A stretch of 64,000 bases of DNA from Pedococcus sp. 5OH_020 (GTDB lineage: Bacteria > Actinomycetota > Actinomycetes > Actinomycetales > Dermatophilaceae): assembly GCF_027812955.1 (NCBI RefSeq), contig NZ_JAPYZV010000003.1:186001-250000 (forward strand). The letters are read 5' to 3'. The notes beneath the pieces were generated by a model. The model made no database searches. It saw nothing but the letters and a program-made list of their open reading frames with translations, and was not told the origin of the DNA. The position numbers and the translations under genes were made by a program. Positions 42,560 through 53,750 of this stretch are shown here, one piece after another (the first letter of the stretch is position 1; each line of letters opens with the position of its first letter).

Positions 42560-43891
42560 GTGACAGAGACCATCAGCGAGGGTGGACCTGGGGTCCTCTC
42601 GTCGGCGGCGACGGAGACCGCCGATGTCGTCGTCGTCGGCGCCGGCCCAGCCGGCTCGGCCACCGCGGCCTACCTGGCCATGGCCGGGCTCGACGTGCTG
42701 CTGCTCGAGAAGACGACCTTCCCGCGGGAGAAGGTCTGCGGGGACGGCCTGACCCCTCGCGCGGTGAAGGAGCTGATCAGCCTCGGCATCCCCACGCCCG
42801 AGGAGGACGGCTGGATCCGCAACCACGGCCTGCGGATCATCGGTGGCGGGATGCGTCTCTCGCTGCCCTGGCCCGATCTGGCCAGCTTCCCGCCATACGG
42901 GCTGGTCCGGACTCGCCAGGACTTCGACGACATCCTCGCCCGGCATGCGGTGAAGCACGGGGCGCGACTGCGGGAGGCCACCAACGTCACAGGCGCTGTG
43001 CTGGACTACGCGGGGTCGATCGTGGGGGTCACGGCTAAGGCCGTGGACGAGAAGGGCCGTTCGGTCGGCCCGGAGCTCCGGTATGCCGCGCCGCTGGTCG
43101 TGGCGGCCGACGGGAACTCCTCGCGGCTGTCCCTGGCGATGGGGAGGGAGAAGCGTGCGGACCGCCCGATGGGCGTGGCCGTGCGCACCTACTACACGAG
43201 CCCGCGGCACGACGACGACTACCTGGAGTCCTGGCTCGAGCTGTGGTCGACCGACGACAGCGGCAAGAAGGTGCTGCTCCCCGGCTACGGCTGGATCTTC
43301 GGTGTGGGCGACGGCACGTCCAACGTGGGTCTGGGCATCCTGAACACCTCCAGCGCGTTCGGCAAGACGGACTACAAGGACGTCATGCGACGCTGGGTCG
43401 CGACCATGCCGGACGAGTGGACGTACAACGACGACACCATGGTGGGCCCGATCCGCGGCGCCGCGCTCCCGATGGGCTTCAACCGGCAGCCGCACTACGA
43501 CAAGGGGCTGCTGCTCGTCGGGGACGCCGGCGGTATGGTCAACCCCTTCAACGGCGAGGGCATCGCGTACGCCATGGAGTCCGGGCGGCTCGCGGCCGAG
43601 GTCGTGGCCCAGGCGTTCGCTCGCGGCACCGACGCGCAGCGCGAGCGGGTCCTGCAGTCCTACCCCAAGGTGATGGCCGACGCACTCGGCGGCTACTACA
43701 CCCTCGGCCGCTACTTCGCGAAGATGATCGGGAACCCTGAGGTCATGCGCCTCGCCACCAAGTACGGACTGCCGCGTACGACGCTCATGCGCTTCCTGCT
43801 CAAGATCATGGCGAACCTGGCCGAGCCGCACGGTGGTGACGCGAGCGACCGCCTGATCACCGCCCTGTCGAAGCTGGCGCCGGACGCATGA
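42560..43891 (+). CDS. Geranylgeranyl reductase family flavoprotein (MenJ-like)
   Basis: The 443-residue FAD enzyme has the N-terminal dinucleotide fold ADVVVVGAGPAGSATAAYLA, the family motif FPREKVCGDGLTPRAVKEL, and the second FAD motif LLLVGDAGGMVNPFNGEGIA. In mycobacteria a homologue, MenJ, saturates one double bond of the menaquinone side chain. The position between menG and nuo fits that job here, though archaeal-lipid-type relatives share the fold. I chose the GTG at 42560 (GAGG 5 bases upstream) because the earlier GTG lies inside the Rex site. A small frame overlaps its stop and leads to nuoA. Confidence 0.88.
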   Translation: MTETISEGGPGVLSSAATETADVVVVGAGPAGSATAAYLAMAGLDVLLLEKTTFPREKVCGDGLTPRAVKELISLGIPTPEEDGWIRNHGLRIIGGGMRLSLPWPDLASFPPYGLVRTRQDFDDILARHAVKHGARLREATNVTGAVLDYAGSIVGVTAKAVDEKGRSVGPELRYAAPLVVAADGNSSRLSLAMGREKRADRPMGVAVRTYYTSPRHDDDYLESWLELWSTDDSGKKVLLPGYGWIFGVGDGTSNVGLGILNTSSAFGKTDYKDVMRRWVATMPDEWTYNDDTMVGPIRGAALPMGFNRQPHYDKGLLLVGDAGGMVNPFNGEGIAYAMESGRLAAEVVAQAFARGTDAQRERVLQSYPKVMADALGGYYTLGRYFAKMIGNPEVMRLATKYGLPRTTLMRFLLKIMANLAEPHGGDASDRLITALSKLAPDA

Positions 43892-44007
43892 GCCGCAGGG
43901 ATGCATTCTCCGAAGGCGCCCCTAGGATTGGGCCGCACCTGATGCAGGACGGTGCCAACCTCGCGGACCTCGATGACGACAACGGAAGGGGAGTGGCACG
44001 GCGATGA
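43888..44007 (+). CDS. Bridging mini-ORF between the reductase and nuoA (39 aa)
   Basis: The frame starts with an ATG that overlaps the reductase stop (ATGA) and ends with a TGA that overlaps the nuoA start (ATGA). It fills the whole 112-base gap without a stop. It begins MSRRDAFSEGAPRIGPHL and ends in a run of Asp, Asn, Gly and Arg. The nuoA ribosome site (GGAAGGGGAG) lies inside it. No domain is seen. A coupling function is inferred, and two similar frames occur further down the operon. Confidence 0.4.
   Translation: MSRRDAFSEGAPRIGPHLMQDGANLADLDDDNGRGVARR
43923..43928 (+). promoter_or_regulatory. Possible -10 upstream of nuoA
   Basis: TAGGAT lies 75 bases before nuoA. No clear -35 is visible, so an internal promoter for nuo is only possible. 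Confidence 0.25.
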
Positions 44008-44366
44008 GCAACCCTTACGTCCCGTTGCTTTTCCTGCTGGCCATCGGTGGCGGTTTCGCCGTCTTCTCGGTGGGTGCTGCGGCTGTCTCCGGCCCCAAGC
44101 GCTACAACCGCGCGAAGCTCGACGCCTACGAGTGCGGTATCGAGCCGACTCCGCACGCTGCTGGCGGTGGCCGGATGCCGATCAAGTACTACCTCACGGC
44201 GATGCTCTTCATCATCTTCGACATCGAGTCGGTGTTCCTCTACCCGTTCGCGGTGGCCTTCAGCCAGCTGGGACTCTTCGCGCTCGTGGAGATGGTGCTG
44301 TTCATCCTGACCGTTTTCGTGGCCTACGCCTACGTGTGGCGCCGCGGTGGACTCGACTGGGACTGA
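44004..44366 (+). CDS. nuoA: NADH-quinone oxidoreductase subunit A
   Basis: NuoA is a small three-helix subunit at the joint between the membrane and peripheral arms of complex I. The 120 residues show helix 1 ([20 protein letters not shown]), the conserved quinone-site loop [13 protein letters not shown], then [20 protein letters not shown] and a third helix ([19 protein letters not shown]). The cysteine and acidic residues of the loop are intact. It has a strong ribosome site and is first of the fourteen nuo genes. Confidence 0.96.
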   Translation: MSNPYVPLLFLLAIGGGFAVFSVGAAAVSGPKRYNRAKLDAYECGIEPTPHAAGGGRMPIKYYLTAMLFIIFDIESVFLYPFAVAFSQLGLFALVEMVLFILTVFVAYAYVWRRGGLDWD

Positions 44367-44376
44367 CGAGGACGAC

Positions 44377-45078
44377 ATGGGAATCGAAGAGAAGCTGCCC
44401 GCCGGTTTCCTGCTCTCCACGGTGGAGCAGGTGGCCGGCTACATGCGCAAGAGCTCGGTCTGGCCGGCCACCTTCGGTCTGGCCTGCTGCGCCATCGAGA
44501 TGATGGCCGTCGGGACGCCCGACTACGACATCGCCCGGTTCGGGATGGAGCGGTTCTCCGCCACGCCCCGTCAGGCGGACCTGATGATCGTCGCGGGCCG
44601 GGTGAGCCAGAAGATGGCACCGGTCGTGCGTCAGGTCTACGACCAGATGCCCGAGCCCAAGTGGGTCATCGCGATGGGCGTCTGCGCGAGCTCCGGCGGC
44701 ATGTTCAACAACTACGCCATCGTGCAGGGGGTGGACCACATCGTCCCCGTGGACGTCTACCTTCCCGGGTGCCCGCCGCGTCCGGAGATGCTGCTCAACG
44801 CCATTCTGACGCTGCACGAGCAGATCCAGAACAGCAAGCTGGGCGTCAACCGCGTCGCGGCCGCCCGGGCCGCCGAGGCTGCCGCCCTGGCCGCCACCCC
44901 CACCCACCAGATGACCGGACTGCTCGCTCAGGGTGCGGGTCCGGCGCCCGTCGCGGGTGGACCGGGCCAGGAGCTCGGCCACACGCATACCCAGCTACCC
45001 CGGCACGGCGACCGCCTGGCACACACCCACGACCATGCCGCCGGCCACGACCACGGCGTCCGGGGAGGTGTCGCGTGA
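44377..45078 (+). CDS. nuoB: NADH-quinone oxidoreductase subunit B, with His-rich tail
   Basis: NuoB binds the terminal iron-sulfur cluster N2, which passes electrons to quinone. Cysteine ligands are in [24 protein letters not shown] and [12 protein letters not shown]. The 233-residue protein is about 45 longer than a minimal NuoB. The extra C-terminus (from about 185) is Ala/Gly-rich and ends in a segment with eight histidines ([20 protein letters not shown], then AAGHDHG). Such a tail could bind nickel, zinc or copper; its role is unknown. It starts 10 bases after nuoA and overlaps nuoC by 4 bases. Confidence 0.95.
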   Translation: MGIEEKLPAGFLLSTVEQVAGYMRKSSVWPATFGLACCAIEMMAVGTPDYDIARFGMERFSATPRQADLMIVAGRVSQKMAPVVRQVYDQMPEPKWVIAMGVCASSGGMFNNYAIVQGVDHIVPVDVYLPGCPPRPEMLLNAILTLHEQIQNSKLGVNRVAAARAAEAAALAATPTHQMTGLLAQGAGPAPVAGGPGQELGHTHTQLPRHGDRLAHTHDHAAGHDHGVRGGVA

Positions 45079-46001
45079 GCGACGCGAAGGACTCCCCGGC
45101 GGTGGACCCGACGCAGGCCACGGCCAACAGCGACGTCGTGGGCGCCAAGGCGTCGAACGCAGCCGCCGACCACGGCGACGGCGCGAGTACGCCGGCCGCC
45201 GTAGCGGCCGCTCCGACGGCCACCACCCAGCCCGGAACGGTCCTGGACCGCGGGACGGGCACGGCGGCCGAGGGCGGCTACGACGCCGAGCCGGCGGACG
45301 AGGAGCGGCTGCCCGCAGCCCCCGGCACGGGTCCGGACCCCGTGGTCATCGACGAGCGTCGCGGCATGTTCGGCGCGGCCGACAGCGGGGACACGTCGGG
45401 CTATGGCGGCGTGGTCCGCAAGATCCTGTTCCCGGCGGCTTCGGTGCGCCCGTACGGGAGCTACTTCGACGACGTCGCCGACCAGCTCGAGCGCGCCCTG
45501 GTCGGCGGCACGGCGTCGTACGCTGAAGCCGTCGAACGGGTGGTCGTCGACCGTGGCGAGCTCACTCTGTTCGTACGCCGGGAGCACCTGCCGTCCGTCG
45601 CCCGCGCGCTGCGCGACCATCCCGCCCTTCGCTTCGAGCTCTGCACCGGTGTCTCCGGCGTGCACTACCCGCACCAGGAGGGCCGCGAGCTGCATGCGGT
45701 CTACCACTTCCTGTCGATCACCCACGGCGGGCGCCGGGTCCGGGTCGAGGTCACCGCGCCGGACGCCGACCCGCACATCCCGTCGATCGTCAGGACGTAC
45801 CCGGCGACCGACTGGCACGAGCGGGAGACGTGGGACATGTTCGGGATCCAGTTCGACGGCCACCCGTCCCTGACCCGCATCCTCATGCCCGACGACTGGC
45901 CGGGCCACCCCCAGCGCAAGGACTACCCCCTCGGCGGCATCCCCGTCGAGTACAAGGGGGCCACCGTCCCGCCGCCGGACCAGCGGAGGTCTTACATCTG
46001 A
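45075..46001 (+). CDS. nuoC: NADH-quinone oxidoreductase subunit C
   Basis: NuoC is the 30-kDa-type peripheral subunit that packs against NuoD near the quinone site. The 308-residue protein has a disordered N-terminal extension of about 95 residues rich in Ala, Gly, Asp and Thr. The conserved domain follows: [26 protein letters not shown], and the signature [21 protein letters not shown] with [16 protein letters not shown]. It starts on a GTGA overlap with nuoB and ends on a TGATG overlap with nuoD. Confidence 0.94.
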   Translation: MSDAKDSPAVDPTQATANSDVVGAKASNAAADHGDGASTPAAVAAAPTATTQPGTVLDRGTGTAAEGGYDAEPADEERLPAAPGTGPDPVVIDERRGMFGAADSGDTSGYGGVVRKILFPAASVRPYGSYFDDVADQLERALVGGTASYAEAVERVVVDRGELTLFVRREHLPSVARALRDHPALRFELCTGVSGVHYPHQEGRELHAVYHFLSITHGGRRVRVEVTAPDADPHIPSIVRTYPATDWHERETWDMFGIQFDGHPSLTRILMPDDWPGHPQRKDYPLGGIPVEYKGATVPPPDQRRSYI

Positions 46002-47356
46002 TGAGCACCACTCACGACAGCGACATCTACGCCACTTCCGGCGCCGACACGGCCGCCTCCGAGGGGGCGCACATCTTCAACGCGACGGGCGGCGACTGGG
46101 ACCAGCTCGTGGACGAGGCGGCCGCCCTCCACGAGGAGCGCATCGTCGTCAACATGGGGCCCCAGCACCCCTCGACGCATGGGGTCCTGCGGCTCATCCT
46201 CGAGCTCGACGGCGAGACGGTGACCGAGACCCGCGCGGGGATCGGCTACCTGCACACGGGCATCGAGAAGAACATGGAGTACCGCACCTGGACCCAGGGC
46301 GTCACCTTCTGCACCCGGATGGACTACCTGACCCCGTTCTTCCAGGAGACCGTCTACTCCCTGTCGGTGGAGAAGCTGCTCGGCATCACCGAGCAGGTCC
46401 CGGAGCGAGCAAGCGTCATCCGGGTCCTGCTCATGGAGCTCAACCGGATCGCCTCGCACCTCGTCGCCCTGGCCACCGGTGGCATGGAGATGGGCGCCAC
46501 CACCGTCATGACGGTCGGCTTCCGCGAACGTGAGCGCATCCTCGCCGTCTTCGAGATGATCACGGGGCTCCGGATGAACCACGGCTTCGTCCGGCCTGGT
46601 GGTGTCGCGCAGGACCTGCCCCCCGGCGCCATCGACAAGGTGCGCGACGCGATCCCGTCCGTGCGCAGGGGGCTCGGCGAGCTCGAGCTGCTCCTCAACG
46701 AGAACCCGATCCTCAAGGGCCGCACCACCGACGTCGGGTATCTCGACCTCGCGGGCTGCATGGCGCTGGGGATCACCGGTCCGATCCTGCGGTCCACCGG
46801 CCTGCCGCACGACCTGCGCAAGCTCGACCCCTACTGCGGCTACGAGACGTACGACTTCGACGTCATCACCCGCACCGAGGCCGACGCCTACGCCCGCCTG
46901 CGGATCCGCATCGACGAGATGTACGAGTCGCTCAAGATCGCGGAGCAGTGCATCGACCGGCTCCAGTCGACTCCCGGCCGCGTCATGGTCGCCGACCGGA
47001 AGATCGCCTGGCCCGCCCAGCTCGCCATCGGCGGCGACGGGATGGGGAACAGCCTGGACCACATCCGGGAGATCATGGGCACGTCCATGGAGTCGCTCAT
47101 CCACCACTTCAAGCTGGTCACCGAGGGCTTCCGGGTGCCGCCGGGCCAGGTGTATGTCGCGGTCGAGAGCCCCAAGGGCGAGCTGGGCTGCCACGCCGTC
47201 TCCGACGGAGGCACGCGGCCCTACCGCGCACACTTCCGGGACCCCTCGTTCAACAACCTGCAGTCCGCTGCCGCAATGTGCGAAGGCAGCCAGATCGCCG
47301 ACGTCATCGTCGCGGTGGCCTCGATCGACCCCGTGATGGGAGGCGTGGACCGATGA
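46001..47356 (+). CDS. nuoD: NADH-quinone oxidoreductase subunit D
   Basis: NuoD, related to the large subunit of NiFe hydrogenases, forms most of the quinone-binding pocket. The 451-residue protein shows [17 protein letters not shown] with the quinone-site His, [26 protein letters not shown], and the C-terminal DPVMGGVDR. The roughly 45-residue N-terminal extension before VVNMGPQHP is not conserved. The ATG shares one base with the nuoC stop. A small frame begins on its stop codon. Confidence 0.96.
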   Translation: MSTTHDSDIYATSGADTAASEGAHIFNATGGDWDQLVDEAAALHEERIVVNMGPQHPSTHGVLRLILELDGETVTETRAGIGYLHTGIEKNMEYRTWTQGVTFCTRMDYLTPFFQETVYSLSVEKLLGITEQVPERASVIRVLLMELNRIASHLVALATGGMEMGATTVMTVGFRERERILAVFEMITGLRMNHGFVRPGGVAQDLPPGAIDKVRDAIPSVRRGLGELELLLNENPILKGRTTDVGYLDLAGCMALGITGPILRSTGLPHDLRKLDPYCGYETYDFDVITRTEADAYARLRIRIDEMYESLKIAEQCIDRLQSTPGRVMVADRKIAWPAQLAIGGDGMGNSLDHIREIMGTSMESLIHHFKLVTEGFRVPPGQVYVAVESPKGELGCHAVSDGGTRPYRAHFRDPSFNNLQSAAAMCEGSQIADVIVAVASIDPVMGGVDR

Positions 47357-47481
47357 CCGCCAGACGTCCGGAGCGCCGCGGCGAGCACGCCGCCGGCAGG
47401 ACAGTATGGCCGGCTGCCAGGACAGCATGGCCGTCCAGCAGGGCGGCAGCGCCCGTCGCCGCACGAGAGGACGGTCGCTGA
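47353..47481 (+). CDS. Bridging mini-ORF between nuoD and nuoE (42 aa)
   Basis: The frame opens with an ATGA overlap on the nuoD stop and closes with a TGATG overlap on the nuoE start, filling the 124-base gap without a stop. It starts [15 protein letters not shown]. Its middle comes from a 21-bp imperfect tandem repeat giving RTVWPA and RTAWPS. It is rich in Arg and Ala, has no domain, and lacks a ribosome site of its own, so translation would depend on coupling from nuoD. Confidence 0.4.
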   Translation: MTARRPERRGEHAAGRTVWPAARTAWPSSRAAAPVAAREDGR

Positions 47482-48398
47482 TGGAGCACTACGGACTGCA
47501 GAGCGCGGCCGGGCACCTCACCGTTGCGCCGGAGTCCAAGGAGCCGTACGCGCCGGAGGTGCTGGCCCAGCTGCACGCCGACGCGGTGCAGGTGGTCGCC
47601 CGCTACCCGCAGGCCCGCTCGGCGCTGCTGCCGCTGCTGCATCTCGTACAGAGCGTGGACGGCTACGTCACCGGCCGCGGCATCGACTTCTGCGCCGAGG
47701 TCCTCGACCTCACCACGGCGGAAGTCTCCGGTGTGGCGACCTTCTACACGCAGTACAAGCGCCATCCCAACGGCGAGTACACGGTCGGGGTCTGCACCAA
47801 CACCCTGTGCGCGATCATGGGTGGGGACCAGATCTGGGACGAGGTGTCCGAGTACCTCGGCATCGGCCACGACGAGACGACCGCCGACGGCAGGATCACC
47901 CTCGAGCGGGTCGAGTGCAACGCGGCCTGCGACTTCGCGCCGGTCGTCATGGCGAACTGGGAGTTCTTCGACAACCAGACCCCGGAGTCGACCAAGCGGC
48001 TCGTCGACGACCTGCGGGCCGGCAAGGCCGTGAAGCCGAGCCGCGGTCCCAACCGAGTCTGTACCTTCAAGCAGGTCTCCCGCGTGCTGGCCGGGTTCCA
48101 CGACGGCCTCGCCGACGAGGGCGTCGGCGCCGGCCCGGCGTCGGTCGAGGGCCTGCGCCTGGCGCGGGAGAACGACTGGACCGCCCCCGACGGCGACGGG
48201 AACCGGCATACCTCTCAGCAGGACTCGACCACGACGCAGGCCTCCGCCGATGCGTCCGGTGCGCCGGGTCCGTCCGGCGCTGCGGGGGCGTCGGGCACCG
48301 GTCTCGCCGCCGGACGCAGCAGCTCCACCGACTCGCACGCGAACGACGCCGACGAGAAGCCGGGTGCACAGCCCGCTGCCGACGAGAAGGGGAAGTGA
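47481..48398 (+). CDS. nuoE: NADH-quinone oxidoreductase subunit E
   Basis: NuoE carries the [2Fe-2S] cluster N1a next to the NADH site. The thioredoxin-like domain has YTVGVCTNTLCAIMGG and VECNAACDFAPVVM, giving four cysteine ligands. LLPLLHLVQSVDGYV and VSGVATFYTQYK precede them. The 305-residue protein has a C-terminal extension of about 90 residues rich in Ser, Gly, Ala and Asp that looks disordered. I chose the ATG at 47481, which shares one base with the preceding small stop. An in-frame ATG at 47406 is possible but lies within the mini-ORF. Confidence 0.93.
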   Translation: MEHYGLQSAAGHLTVAPESKEPYAPEVLAQLHADAVQVVARYPQARSALLPLLHLVQSVDGYVTGRGIDFCAEVLDLTTAEVSGVATFYTQYKRHPNGEYTVGVCTNTLCAIMGGDQIWDEVSEYLGIGHDETTADGRITLERVECNAACDFAPVVMANWEFFDNQTPESTKRLVDDLRAGKAVKPSRGPNRVCTFKQVSRVLAGFHDGLADEGVGAGPASVEGLRLARENDWTAPDGDGNRHTSQQDSTTTQASADASGAPGPSGAAGASGTGLAAGRSSSTDSHANDADEKPGAQPAADEKGK

Positions 48399-48403
48399 CG
48401 CAG

Positions 48404-49717
48404 ATGGCGACGACCCTCACCCCGATCCTCACCAAGTTCTGGGACGACCCGCAGTCCTGGACCCTGGCCACCTACGAGGACAACGAGGGCTACCAGGCGC
48501 TGAAGAAGGCGCTTGCCATGCAGCCCGCCGACCTCGTGCAGCTGACCAAGGACTCCGGTCTGCGGGGGCGCGGCGGCGCCGGCTTCCCGACCGGCATGAA
48601 GTGGGGCTTCCTGCCACCTCCGGACGGTGGTCCGCGCTACCTCGTGGTGAACGCCGACGAGTCGGAGCCGGGCACCTGCAAGGACATCCCGCTGATGATG
48701 GCGGCGCCGCAGTTCCTCATCGAGGGCGTGGTCATCACGTCCTTCGCCATCGGCTGCAACCACGCCTTCATCTACCTGCGCGGCGAGGTCGTGCACGTCT
48801 ACCGGCGCCTGCTGCGCGCGGTGGAGGAGGCGTATGCCGCGGGCTACCTGGGCAAGGACATCCAGGGCTCGGGCTTCGACCTCGACATCACGGTCCATGC
48901 CGGTGCCGGTGCCTACATCTGCGGGGAGGAGACGGCGCTGCTGGACAGCCTCGAGGGCCGCCGTGGGCAGCCCCGGCTCAAGCCGCCGTTCCCCGCTGTC
49001 GCCGGTCTGTACGCCAGGCCGACGGTGGTCAACAACGTCGAGTCGATCGCCTCCGTGCCGCCGATCCTGCTGCACGGCCACGAGTGGTTCGCCGACATGG
49101 GCACCGAGAAGTCCCGCGGCTTCGGCATCTTCAGCCTCTCCGGCCATGTCAAGCGCCCGGGCCAGTACGAGGCCCCGCTGGGCATCACGCTGCGCGAGCT
49201 CCTGGACATGGCCGGTGGCATGCGGGACCCCAACCGCAAGCTGAAGTTCTGGACCCCCGGCGGCTCCTCGACACCGCTGTTCACCGAGGAGCACCTCGAC
49301 GTGCCCCTCGACTTCGAGTCCGTCGCCGCGGCCGGCTCGATGCTGGGCACCCGCGCCCTGCAGATCTTCGACGACACGACGTGCGTGGTGCGGGCGGTCG
49401 ACCGGTGGACGGAGTTCTACAAGCACGAGTCCTGCGGCAAGTGCACGCCGTGCCGCGAAGGCACCTGGTGGCTCAAGCAGATCCTCGGCCGGCTCGAGCA
49501 CGGGCAGGGTGACGAGGAGGACCTCGACAAGCTCCTGGACATCTGCGACAACATCCTGGGCCGGAGCTTCTGCGCGCTGGGTGACGGTGCGACGAGCCCC
49601 ATCACGAGCAGCATCCAGTACTTCCGGCAGGAGTTCCTGGACCACCTGACCCAGGGCGGCTGCCCGTTCGACCGCAGCGCCTCGACCCTTTTCGCCAAGG
49701 ACCCGGTATCCGCATGA
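48404..49717 (+). CDS. nuoF: NADH-quinone oxidoreductase subunit F
   Basis: NuoF holds FMN and cluster N3 and oxidises NADH. The 437 residues show the FMN/NADH loops [16 protein letters not shown] and [12 protein letters not shown], then [20 protein letters not shown]. The N3 motif is [15 protein letters not shown], with the fourth cysteine in [12 protein letters not shown] chose the ATG at 48404 with AAGGGGA upstream. An in-frame GTG at 48395 overlaps the nuoE stop and could add three residues. It overlaps nuoG by 4 bases. Confidence 0.96.
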   Translation: MATTLTPILTKFWDDPQSWTLATYEDNEGYQALKKALAMQPADLVQLTKDSGLRGRGGAGFPTGMKWGFLPPPDGGPRYLVVNADESEPGTCKDIPLMMAAPQFLIEGVVITSFAIGCNHAFIYLRGEVVHVYRRLLRAVEEAYAAGYLGKDIQGSGFDLDITVHAGAGAYICGEETALLDSLEGRRGQPRLKPPFPAVAGLYARPTVVNNVESIASVPPILLHGHEWFADMGTEKSRGFGIFSLSGHVKRPGQYEAPLGITLRELLDMAGGMRDPNRKLKFWTPGGSSTPLFTEEHLDVPLDFESVAAAGSMLGTRALQIFDDTTCVVRAVDRWTEFYKHESCGKCTPCREGTWWLKQILGRLEHGQGDEEDLDKLLDICDNILGRSFCALGDGATSPITSSIQYFRQEFLDHLTQGGCPFDRSASTLFAKDPVSA

Positions 49718-52251
49718 CAGTCTCCTCCAGCACGACGACGAGCCCCAGCGCCGGCGGCAACTCCGTCAGCACCGGCGGGGACGCGACGCCGCCTCCCGCA
49801 GTCCAGCTGGTGAACCTCACGGTCGACGGCATCGACGTGGTCGTGCCCAAGAACACCCTGGTGATCCGCGCGGCCGAGCAGATCGGCATCGAGGTGCCCA
49901 GGTTCTGCGACCACCCGCTGCTCGAGCCGGTCGGTGCCTGCCGCCAGTGCCTCGTGGAGGTGGCCACGCCCGGACCGGACGGCTCGATGCGTCCCATGCC
50001 GAAGCCGCAGGCCTCGTGCACCATCACCGTGTCCGAGGGGATGCAGGTGAAGACGCAGCTCACCTCGCCGGTGGCCGACAAGGCCCAGCAGGGGGTCATG
50101 GAGCTCCTGCTCATCAACCACCCGCTCGACTGTCCCGTCTGCGACAAGGGTGGAGAGTGCCCGCTGCAGAACCAGGCGATGAGCAACGGTCGTACGGTCT
50201 CCCGGTTCGAGGACGTCAAGCGCACCTACCCCAAGCCGATCAACATCTCGTCCCAGGTCCTTCTCGACCGCGAGCGCTGTGTCCTCTGCGCCCGGTGCAC
50301 GCGGTTCTCGGACCAGATCGCCGGCGACCCGTTCATCGCCCTCGTCGAGCGCGGCGCCCTGCAGCAGGTGGGGATCTACGAGGAGAAGCCCTTCCAGTCG
50401 TACTTCTCCGGGAACACCGTCCAGATCTGCCCGGTAGGCGCGCTCACCGGTGCGGCCTACCGCTTCCGGTCCCGGCCCTTCGACCTGGTGTCCACGAAGA
50501 GCGTCTGCGAGCACTGCGCGTCAGGGTGCGCCATCCGGACCGACCACCGTCGCGGCGTGGTCCTGCGCCGGATGGCCATCAACGACCCTGCGGTGAACGA
50601 GGAGTGGAACTGCGACAAGGGCCGCTGGGCCTTCCAGTACGCCATGGCCGGCGACCGGCTGGAGTTCCCGCTGGTCCGCGACGACAACGGTGAGCTGCAG
50701 GTCGCCTCGTGGCCGGAGGCGCTGGAGGCCGCCGCAGCAGGGCTGCGGGCCGCCAAGGGCGTCGGGGTCCTCGTGGGCGGGCGCGTGTCCGTGGAGGACG
50801 CCTACGCCTACAGCAAGTTCGCGCGCACGGTCGTCGCCACGAACGATGTCGACTTCAGGGCGAGGCCGCACTCGGCGGAGGAGGCGGACTTCCTCGCCTC
50901 CACGGTCGTGGCCACCGGTCCTGAAGGCGGTTCTGTCACGTACACGGACCTCGAGACCGCGAAGACCGTCATCCTCGTCGGCCTCGAGCCGGAGGAGGAG
51001 AGCCCGATCATCTTCCTGCGCCTGCGCAAGGCGTTCCGGAAGAACAAGACGACGGTGTACGCCGTCGCGCCATACCCCACGCGCGGCCTCGCCAAGCTGG
51101 GCGGCACCCTCGTGGCGGCTGCTCCCGGGACCGAGGCCGAGGTGCTCCGGGCGCTGGCCGACGGCGTCACGGGGGATGGCGCGGCCGCGCAGGCGGCGCA
51201 GGCACTCGAGACCGAAGGCGCCGTCATCCTGCTGGGCGAGCGGCTGGCCTCCGTGCCGGGCGCATTCTCGGCCGCGGCGGAGCTCGCCGCGTCCCACGGG
51301 GCGCGGCTGGCGTGGGTTCCACGCCGCGCCGGCGAGCGCGGTGCCCTCGAAGCCGGCGCGCTGCCCACCCTGCTCCCCGGCGGCCGGCCGGTCGCTGACC
51401 CGACGGCACGGCAGCAGGTCGCCGACGCCTGGGACGTCGTGGGCCTCCCCGACGTTCCCGGACGGGATGCTGCGGCCATCCTCGCTGCCGCCACCACCGG
51501 AGAGGTCGGTGCTCTGCTCGTCGGAGGCGTCGACGCGGGTGACCTCGGCGACCCGCACGCAGAGGAGGCGTTGGCGAAGACCTTCGTCGTCTCCCTGGAG
51601 CTGCGTCCGTCGTCGGTGACCGCAGTGGCCGACGTCGTGCTGCCGGTCGCCGCCCACGCGGAGAAGGCCGGCACCTTCGTCGACTGGGAGGGGCGCTCCC
51701 GCAACTTCGAGCTGGCCCTCGAGTCCGCGGCCCTCTCGGACTACCGCGTGCTCGACATGCTCGCCTCCGAGATGGGCGAGTTCCTCGGCGCCAGGACCCT
51801 GCGCGAGGTGCGCGCCGAGATGACGTCCCTCGGCGCCTGGACCGGACCGAGGCCCGCCGCGCCGACGGTGCCCACCGGTGAGGTGCCCACCGCCGGCGAA
51901 GGACGAGTGGTTCTCGCCTCGTGGCACCACCTGCTGGACCGTGGCTCCCTTCAGGACGGCGAGCCGTTCCTCGCGGGCACGGCTCCTCGGTCCGTGGCCC
52001 GGGTGTCGGCTGCGACCGCGGACGCCGTCGGCGTGACCGATGGCGACGCTGTCGAGGTGACGACTGACCTCGGCCGGACCGTGCTTCCCGTCGAGGTGAC
52101 CCCGAACATGGTCGACCACGTCGTCTGGCTCCCGGCGAACTCTCCCGGAAGCGCCCTGCGACTCCCCGGCGGCTCGGTGGTCACCCTCGCCAGGTGGGAA
52201 GCCCGCACCGGACAGCACCCCGTCGCGTCGAACAGCGAGGTCCGACAGTGA
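49714..52251 (+). CDS. nuoG: NADH-quinone oxidoreductase subunit G
   Basis: NuoG is the large iron-sulfur subunit of the peripheral arm. The 845-residue protein starts with a disordered stretch, then a [2Fe-2S] ferredoxin domain ([20 protein letters not shown]). The N5-type motif is [17 protein letters not shown], and a [4Fe-4S] set follows in [14 protein letters not shown] with CPVGALTG. A further four-cysteine set ([13 protein letters not shown] with EWNCDKGRW) corresponds to the extra N7-type cluster. A molybdopterin-oxidoreductase-like domain without evident cofactor ligands fills the rest. It overlaps nuoH by 4 bases. Confidence 0.95.
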   Translation: MTVSSSTTTSPSAGGNSVSTGGDATPPPAVQLVNLTVDGIDVVVPKNTLVIRAAEQIGIEVPRFCDHPLLEPVGACRQCLVEVATPGPDGSMRPMPKPQASCTITVSEGMQVKTQLTSPVADKAQQGVMELLLINHPLDCPVCDKGGECPLQNQAMSNGRTVSRFEDVKRTYPKPINISSQVLLDRERCVLCARCTRFSDQIAGDPFIALVERGALQQVGIYEEKPFQSYFSGNTVQICPVGALTGAAYRFRSRPFDLVSTKSVCEHCASGCAIRTDHRRGVVLRRMAINDPAVNEEWNCDKGRWAFQYAMAGDRLEFPLVRDDNGELQVASWPEALEAAAAGLRAAKGVGVLVGGRVSVEDAYAYSKFARTVVATNDVDFRARPHSAEEADFLASTVVATGPEGGSVTYTDLETAKTVILVGLEPEEESPIIFLRLRKAFRKNKTTVYAVAPYPTRGLAKLGGTLVAAAPGTEAEVLRALADGVTGDGAAAQAAQALETEGAVILLGERLASVPGAFSAAAELAASHGARLAWVPRRAGERGALEAGALPTLLPGGRPVADPTARQQVADAWDVVGLPDVPGRDAAAILAAATTGEVGALLVGGVDAGDLGDPHAEEALAKTFVVSLELRPSSVTAVADVVLPVAAHAEKAGTFVDWEGRSRNFELALESAALSDYRVLDMLASEMGEFLGARTLREVRAEMTSLGAWTGPRPAAPTVPTGEVPTAGEGRVVLASWHHLLDRGSLQDGEPFLAGTAPRSVARVSAATADAVGVTDGDAVEVTTDLGRTVLPVEVTPNMVDHVVWLPANSPGSALRLPGGSVVTLARWEARTGQHPVASNSEVRQ

Positions 52252-53750
52252 GCACCGTGACGTATGCCGCGCAGGCCGTGAGCACGCTGCCGCACCTGCC
52301 CACAGGGCTGGTGTCGAGCGCGCCGTTCTCCGAGAACCCGGTCGCTGACTTCAGTGACACCCCGTGGTGGCTGCACCTGGTCAAGGCCCTGCTCGTGTTC
52401 GTGTTCCTGCTCGTGAACACGCTGGTCGTCATCTGGTTCGAGCGGCGCGTCATCGGGCGGATGCAGCAGCGACCGGGGCCCAACCGCACCGGTCCCTTCG
52501 GGCTGCTCCAGACCCTCGCCGACGGCGTCAAGCTCGCCCTCAAGGAGGACCTGACACCCAAGGCCGCCGACAAGGTGGTCTTCACCCTGGCTCCGGCCAT
52601 CGCGGGGGCCATGGCGTTCGTCTCCTTCGCGATCATCCCGATGGGGCCGACGGTGTCGATGTTCGGTCACCGGACCCCCTTGCAGCTCACCGACATCCCC
52701 GTCGCCGTGCTGCTGGTCCTGGCCGTCGCCGGTGTCGGCGTCTACGGCATCGTCCTCGCCGGGTGGTCGTCCGGCTCGACCTACCCGCTGCTGGGTGGCC
52801 TGCGCTCGACCGCCCAGGTGATCTCCTACGAGATCGCCATGGGGCTCTCGCTCGTCGCCGTGTTCCTCTACAGCGGCTCGATGTCGACCTCGCAGATCGT
52901 CGCCTCCCAGCGGGACCTCTGGTACATCATCCCGGCGTTCTTCAGCTTCTTCGTCTACGTCATCACCATGGTGGGGGAGACGAACCGGCTGCCCTTCGAC
53001 CTGGCGGAGGGGGAGGGCGAGCTGACCGGGGGGTTCCACACGGAGTACTCCTCGCTCAAGTTCGCGATGTTCTTCCTGGGCGAGTACGTCAACATGTTCA
53101 CCGTCTCGGCCCTCGCCACGACGATGTTCCTCGGTGGCTGGCAGGCTCCTCCCGGCATCGCGGCGGTCAACCACGGCATGTTCAACCACGGCTGGTGGGG
53201 ACTGCTCTGGTTCGTCATCAAGCTGTGGCTCTTCATGTTCTTCTTCGTCTGGCTGCGCGGCTCCCTTCCCCGCGTGCGCTACGACCAGTTCATGAGGTTC
53301 GGCTGGAAGTTCCTCATCCCCGTGACCCTCGCCTGGGTCGTCGTGGTGGCTTTCATCCGGGGCAGCCAGCTGGGGTTCTTCGGTGACGCGGCCCTGACCA
53401 TCGGGAACCGGCGGTTCCCGGTGTTCAGCCTCGTCTTCGTCGTGCTGGTGTCGTTGGCGGCACTGCTGGCGGTGTGGCTCTTCGACAACAAGCGGATGGA
53501 GCGCGAGGCCAGCCGGACGGCGCCGCCCCCGGACGAGGTCGACCCCTTCGCGGGCGGGTACCCTGTGCCGCCGCTGCCCGGTCAGCGGCTGCGCGAGCCG
53601 AGCCTCGCCCTCGCCGACCGCGGCGCACGCGCGGACGGCGACCAGCGCGCCGAGCGCACGAACGACGGAACGACCGACGGCCGTCCGGCCGACGAGACGA
53701 CCGACCGCACCAGCGAACGCGCAGCCGAGAAGGAGGCCACCCGTGGCTGA
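52248..53750 (+). CDS. nuoH: NADH-quinone oxidoreductase subunit H
   Basis: NuoH is the membrane subunit that forms the entrance of the quinone chamber. The 500-residue protein has eight or more helices and the conserved loops [54 protein letters not shown] and [15 protein letters not shown]. About 80 C-terminal residues beyond the last helix are charged and Pro/Asp/Arg-rich, an extension seen in actinobacteria. The GTG start overlaps nuoG, and the end overlaps nuoI by 8 bases. Confidence 0.96.
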   Translation: MSTVTYAAQAVSTLPHLPTGLVSSAPFSENPVADFSDTPWWLHLVKALLVFVFLLVNTLVVIWFERRVIGRMQQRPGPNRTGPFGLLQTLADGVKLALKEDLTPKAADKVVFTLAPAIAGAMAFVSFAIIPMGPTVSMFGHRTPLQLTDIPVAVLLVLAVAGVGVYGIVLAGWSSGSTYPLLGGLRSTAQVISYEIAMGLSLVAVFLYSGSMSTSQIVASQRDLWYIIPAFFSFFVYVITMVGETNRLPFDLAEGEGELTGGFHTEYSSLKFAMFFLGEYVNMFTVSALATTMFLGGWQAPPGIAAVNHGMFNHGWWGLLWFVIKLWLFMFFFVWLRGSLPRVRYDQFMRFGWKFLIPVTLAWVVVVAFIRGSQLGFFGDAALTIGNRRFPVFSLVFVVLVSLAALLAVWLFDNKRMEREASRTAPPPDEVDPFAGGYPVPPLPGQRLREPSLALADRGARADGDQRAERTNDGTTDGRPADETTDRTSERAAEKEATRG

